DNA of 64,000 nucleotides from assembly GCA_031277685.1 (NCBI GenBank), contig JAITLV010000126.1, positions 124,001-188,000 on the forward strand, in the 5' to 3' direction. Source of the stretch: Sphingobacterium sp. (GTDB lineage Bacteria > Bacteroidota > Bacteroidia > Sphingobacteriales > Sphingobacteriaceae). Below are positions 60,877 to 64,000 of the stretch, piece after piece (position 1 is the first letter of the stretch; each line of letters begins with the position of its first letter). The position numbers were made by a program, and so were the translations under genes. The notes beneath the pieces are model-generated. The model was not told where the DNA came from. It worked only from the letters and a program-made list of their open reading frames with translations, and did no database searches.

Positions 60877-61449
60877 ATGAACGCTTATCTTATTATCAAC
60901 ATTTTACTCTGTACCCTTTTTAAAGGAAACGACTCTAGTTGCTTTTCAAATTGGAATAAAATTAATTCTAATCACAAAGTTTTTCAGGAAACACATCAAT
61001 TTCAAAGCGACAGTATATCAGTTCCATTTATTTGGAAAAATTTCTCGAAAGAAATATTTGATAGTTTAATAGTAAAAGGTTCGGTTTATGATTCTCTAAC
61101 AAGAGTCCATCAGGACAGTCTTGATAAGTATGGTCCAGAATCAGTGGAAATGGAACTTGAAAATGCTATTGTGGTTTATTTGAAAAAAGAGTCTTTACAC
61201 ATTGGTAATTGCGATTATGATGCACATTTTTTCTTGATTAATGAGGGTCATATATTTCACCAAGAAAATCACTACAAATTTTGCTATATAAAAGATTTCG
61301 GTGTGGTATACTGCCTTCATTTTGATACACAATTAGGTTCTTTCGAATGGGAAAAATATATATTGACGGATGTCAAAGATAAATCAGGGAAAACGGTTAT
61401 AAATAAAAAATCATTAAATCAAATAATGGCAAAGGTGACTAAATATTAA
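60877..61449 (+). CDS. Unknown protein, second candidate in the Rhs tip region
   Basis: 190 residues with an N-terminal hydrophobic segment (AYLIINILLCTLF) that may be a weak signal peptide, followed by a beta-rich domain with several Cys. Not recognised. It follows the lipoprotein gene by 25 bases and ends before a strong terminator, so it is part of the same transcript. It could be a second immunity gene or a remnant from an exchanged tip. Confidence 0.5.
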   Translation: MNAYLIINILLCTLFKGNDSSCFSNWNKINSNHKVFQETHQFQSDSISVPFIWKNFSKEIFDSLIVKGSVYDSLTRVHQDSLDKYGPESVEMELENAIVVYLKKESLHIGNCDYDAHFFLINEGHIFHQENHYKFCYIKDFGVVYCLHFDTQLGSFEWEKYILTDVKDKSGKTVINKKSLNQIMAKVTKY

Positions 61450-61469
61450 GCTATATTCTTCTTTAAAGT

Positions 61470-61502
61470 AAAAGCCAGATAATTAATTTTATCTGGCTTT
61501 TC
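61470..61502 (+). terminator. Terminator of the Rhs operon
   Basis: AAAAGCCAGATAA pairs perfectly with TTATCTGGCTTTT around TTAATT. Confidence 0.85.
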
Positions 61503-61587
61503 AATGATCTAAATTATAATATTTCCTTTCTACACTTTATACAATAGCCCTCCATAAATTCAAATCAAAGAAAAGTTCAATTATTCC

Positions 61588-62187
61588 ATGAAATTCTTAA
61601 TTACGACATCGCTACTACTTTTTATTCTTACTTGTACATATGCCCAAAAACATACCCTTGACGATATTTCGCTTTCAAAATCAGATTTTGAAATAAAGGA
61701 GGGAATTACTAATCATCCCTATGATGCAAAAATTTATACCGAGGTTTCTTACGAGTATCGCATAGAAGAAGACAAGGGAAAGCCTATTTTACATGTCAAA
61801 GCTAAGCTGTCGATAAACTCTGATAAAAGCTGGATTAAAGAGGAATTCTGGAGCAATGCTTCAGATAAAGCGAAGGCTGATTTATTAGCCCATGAAAAGG
61901 GGCATTTACTGGTTTCATTAATTCATTTTAAAGAGTTGGAAAATTTATGGAGACAAAGTATTTTTTCAAAACAGCAATGTAAACTTGAGCTTAGGCGCGC
62001 ATATAAAAATATAGATTCCATAGGTGATTCCATGAATTCTGCCTATGACGATGAAACAAACCATTCCCGCATTCGAGAAAAGCAAGAGGAATGGATAACC
62101 TCATTGATGAACCGCATCAATGAATTATATGCCGAAGAAGAAAAGATCAGTTTTTCTTTCCAAATAAAGACACCTATAAGCGAATGA
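61588..62187 (+). CDS. Secreted HEXXH protein (DUF922-like)
   Basis: 199 residues. Signal peptide MKFLITTSLLLFILTCTYAQ. The zinc-metallopeptidase motif HEKGH lies at residues 102-106 (in LLAHEKGHLLVSLIHFKELE), and the surrounding pattern resembles the DUF922 secreted proteins, which are predicted to be Zn-dependent peptidases. The substrate is unknown. It stands alone between the Rhs operon terminator and the minus-strand genes at the right edge. Confidence 0.65.
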   Translation: MKFLITTSLLLFILTCTYAQKHTLDDISLSKSDFEIKEGITNHPYDAKIYTEVSYEYRIEEDKGKPILHVKAKLSINSDKSWIKEEFWSNASDKAKADLLAHEKGHLLVSLIHFKELENLWRQSIFSKQQCKLELRRAYKNIDSIGDSMNSAYDDETNHSRIREKQEEWITSLMNRINELYAEEEKISFSFQIKTPISE

Positions 62188-62191
62188 TTGG

Positions 62192-62950
62192 TTAACGGCT
62201 CCCAAGTTTATCAAAGTATAACCATGCCCCTGATTTCAGGTTGCCCGAAATTGCCTGACGGTATTTATTACTGAGAAGGAAAAACTTCGTGTCTATCGTG
62301 GCATGCTTTGCGGTGTCTATGGTTTTTCTATCGGTATCAATAGCAACTTTCAATTCATTGCTTTTATCATTGTGTTTTGAAGATATGGCAATGAGCCTGT
62401 CCTGTAATTGCCAGGAGTAGACATTATAGCCACCGAAAAAATCTTTTTCGGTTATTTTCGCTTTACCATATTTTTTCTCAAGTCGTGCCAGCAAAGTCCT
62501 GAAGGCTTCTTCGTTCTCGTTTTCTTTTGTCGCTACCAGGGCCATAAAATTTCCTTCTTTGCTGCGCATCATATTCAGGCCCTCAAAATGCATATTTCCG
62601 TAAAGTGCCAGGCTATCTCCCAGGGTATGGGATTTCATATTGTATTGTAAGCCGACCAATTGCTTAGAAGGCGCGAAAATATCATCGACAAAAACACTGT
62701 CTACCGCTATGGTTTCGAAGCTCCAGGGATCAATTAATTTGTCGCCGAATTCTTCTTCTTTTTTGCCTGCAAGAATTTCATCTCGCTGAGCGCTATAAAG
62801 TTTGGCTGTTTCTATTTCAGGGGAATAAAACCTATCTACGTCAAAATTCAAGTCAAAAGTTTCCAGATTTACCAGCTGTTTTCCGAGTTGGGGAATGGCG
62901 CAGGATAAGGAAAGAATAATAATTGGTGCAAAGTGGTTAAAGTTTTTCAT
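62192..62950 (-). CDS. Probable lipoprotein of unknown function
   Basis: 252 residues with a signal segment FAPIIILSLSCAIP, lipobox Cys at about residue 17. The mature part begins with an acidic stretch and continues as an alpha/beta domain (KEGNFMALVATKENENEEAF, KAKITEKDFFGGYNVYSWQL). Not recognised. It is the leftmost of three minus-strand genes at the window edge and is convergent with the HEXXH gene, 4 bases apart. Confidence 0.55.
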   Translation of the reverse strand: MKNFNHFAPIIILSLSCAIPQLGKQLVNLETFDLNFDVDRFYSPEIETAKLYSAQRDEILAGKKEEEFGDKLIDPWSFETIAVDSVFVDDIFAPSKQLVGLQYNMKSHTLGDSLALYGNMHFEGLNMMRSKEGNFMALVATKENENEEAFRTLLARLEKKYGKAKITEKDFFGGYNVYSWQLQDRLIAISSKHNDKSNELKVAIDTDRKTIDTAKHATIDTKFFLLSNKYRQAISGNLKSGAWLYFDKLGSR

Positions 62951-63038
62951 GTATGTTTTTCTTATGTCGAATCTCCTATCAAAATTTATTTCATTATCCT
63001 GTCAATTAGGGTCGGTTTATCCGTAGGTAAACGGATCT

Positions 63039-63620
63039 TTAATATTGGTCCGTTTTATGAATGATCATATTTTGGTCAAGGGCCGTTCTTTTGCCGTTAA
63101 TATCGGCGCTGTCAATCCTGCAACCGTTAACAACAGCGCCTCCCATATTGTAATTTGCACTGGCAGTGAGTACAAAATTGGTAAGGATATAATGCTTACC
63201 GCTGATCTTGATTTCTAAAATATCGTTGTTCTTAAAAGGCAGTTTATAATAGTAATCCATAGATAGTGTGCCATCATTGAGCTTGGTTGTATCCATTTGC
63301 TGTTGGCTGCTATCCAAAACATGACCGTCCGGATCTTTACGGAGTGTATAGCAGCCACCGGTGAAATCCTTTTCTGTGTATCCCATAAAGTAGATGTGTA
63401 GCTGTTCTATGTCTTTTTTTTGCCTGCATTCGAGACAGGCTTCTTTCAGTTTCCTTTCACGGCTTTTCCAGCCCCATTTAAAACCAAAGAACAACATTGC
63501 AGGGATGCCTACGATCAGGGCAAACAGAAAAGTCAAGCGTTGTTTCCAGTTCTTAAGCCTGGTACATATCCAGATTACAATCAGGATTAATAATAGGCCA
63601 AGGATAATTAAGTTGAACAT
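63039..63620 (-). CDS. Membrane protein of unknown function
   Basis: 193 residues with two N-terminal membrane helices (LIILGLLLILIVIWICTRL and LTFLFALIVGIPAMLFFGF), then an extracytoplasmic domain of about 130 residues with a Cys pair near ECRQKK and a beta-rich end. Not recognised. Upstream in the same strand is another partial gene; the three may be one operon. Confidence 0.5.
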   Translation of the reverse strand: MFNLIILGLLLILIVIWICTRLKNWKQRLTFLFALIVGIPAMLFFGFKWGWKSRERKLKEACLECRQKKDIEQLHIYFMGYTEKDFTGGCYTLRKDPDGHVLDSSQQQMDTTKLNDGTLSMDYYYKLPFKNNDILEIKISGKHYILTNFVLTASANYNMGGAVVNGCRIDSADINGKRTALDQNMIIHKTDQY

Positions 63621-63649
63621 AGCATGCGTGTTTACCTGAGCTGATAGTA

Positions 63650-64000
63650 TTAATGTTTCTCCCCGTTTTCTTTTTTTATCTTTTTTATCTCTTCGAAATA
63701 TTCTTCCCTGCTCAGTTGATCAAAGGTTATTATAAATTTGTTGTCCTTATTAAGGCCTCCCAGATAACAGAATTTAATTACAAAACCTCCATTTTCCAGA
63801 CCGGCATAATAAACGCTGTCAAGAGCTTCGTTATAATCATCAAATAACTTAAAATTGCTGACTGTCCTTAGCTCAGAGGCTTTTACCTTTTTCTCAAAGG
63901 GATAATGAAACTCAAGGGAATCGCCGGATTTCACCACATGGAGCTGTTCTTCAGCAAGAGATTCCATATATGCCAATGTTACCCCGTGTATTGTTTCCCT
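63650..64000 (-). CDS. Partial gene at the right edge, unknown function
   Basis: The frame is open to the window edge (117 codons visible including those before the first in-frame start). The visible part, SLAEEQLHVVKSGDSLEFHY to KEDNGEKH-like charged C-terminus, is acidic with a lysine-rich tail and no recognisable motif. The real start probably lies beyond the window. Confidence 0.5.
   Translation of the reverse strand, partial: RETIHGVTLAYMESLAEEQLHVVKSGDSLEFHYPFEKKVKASELRTVSNFKLFDDYNEALDSVYYAGLENGGFVIKFCYLGGLNKDNKFIITFDQLSREEYFEEIKKIKKENGEKH

Noticed and set aside
1..64000. CRISPR arrays, tRNA and rRNA genes, insertion sequences
   Set aside because: None was seen on reading; no regularly spaced identical repeats, no transposase and no cloverleaf-like segment. 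A tRNA attachment site was specifically looked for near the integrase and not found.

Overview
The window looks like a large integrative and conjugative element (ICE) of a member of the Bacteroidota, probably Sphingobacteriales or Chitinophagales. The reasons are a CTnDOT-type Tra set (TraE, F, G, J, K, L, M, N), RteC, a SusC/SusD pair, a FecR/ECF-sigma pair, LytTR two-component systems, Bacteroidota-style -7 promoter boxes (TAnnTTTG), and large secreted YD-repeat/Rhs proteins. I cannot name the species.

Layout. (1) 1-1.3 kb: the C-terminal end of a tyrosine recombinase, cut by the window edge, then a solitary SAM-methyltransferase-like gene. (2) 1.3-18.2 kb, minus strand: excisionase-like HTH and other accessory genes, then the type IV secretion operon. 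Read 5' to 3' from about 18.2 kb this is two unknown genes, TraE, TraF, TraG, three tandem TraI-like paralogues, TraJ, an inserted DNA methyltransferase, TraK, TraL, TraM, TraN and several accessory genes. (3) 18.5-19.4 kb: rteC, a regulator of excision in this ICE family. (4) 20.0-25.5 kb: a RiPP locus with a full-length LanB-type lanthipeptide dehydratase, a LytTR sensor/regulator pair and a 48-residue Thr-rich peptide ending in TMTCPK, which I read as a lanthipeptide precursor. (5) 25.5-33.9 kb: an ECF sigma/FecR/SusC/SusD/TlpA-like uptake operon. (6) 34-36.5 kb: a membrane-anchored LytTR regulator and small unknown genes. (7) 36.6-42.3 kb, plus strand: a leading-region-like operon (structured 105-nt hairpin, ssb, two J-domain genes, a SWIM zinc-finger gene, a parB-like gene). 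(8) 42.5-47.7 kb: a primase-like TOPRIM gene, a candidate oriT, an accessory relaxosome protein, a relaxase and a VirD4-type coupling ATPase. (9) 47.8-50.4 kb: a second LytTR sensor/regulator pair next to a second RiPP precursor with a double-glycine-like leader. (10) 50.8-64 kb: a coiled-coil outer-membrane protein, a YD-repeat secreted protein and an Rhs polymorphic toxin with an A/T-rich variable tip and candidate immunity lipoproteins, then unknown genes to the window edge.

How it may work together. Relaxase, coupling ATPase and Tra channel would move the DNA. The ssb/ParB/J-domain operon reads towards the candidate oriT, the orientation expected if it lies in the leading region and is expressed early in the recipient. 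The RiPP parts (one dehydratase, two dissimilar precursors, two LytTR systems) sit on both sides of the conjugation functions. No LanC cyclase and no peptidase/ABC exporter is visible. The product could therefore be a dehydrated or partly matured peptide used in competition or signalling, or the missing enzymes may lie elsewhere. That part is inference; the individual gene calls are much firmer.
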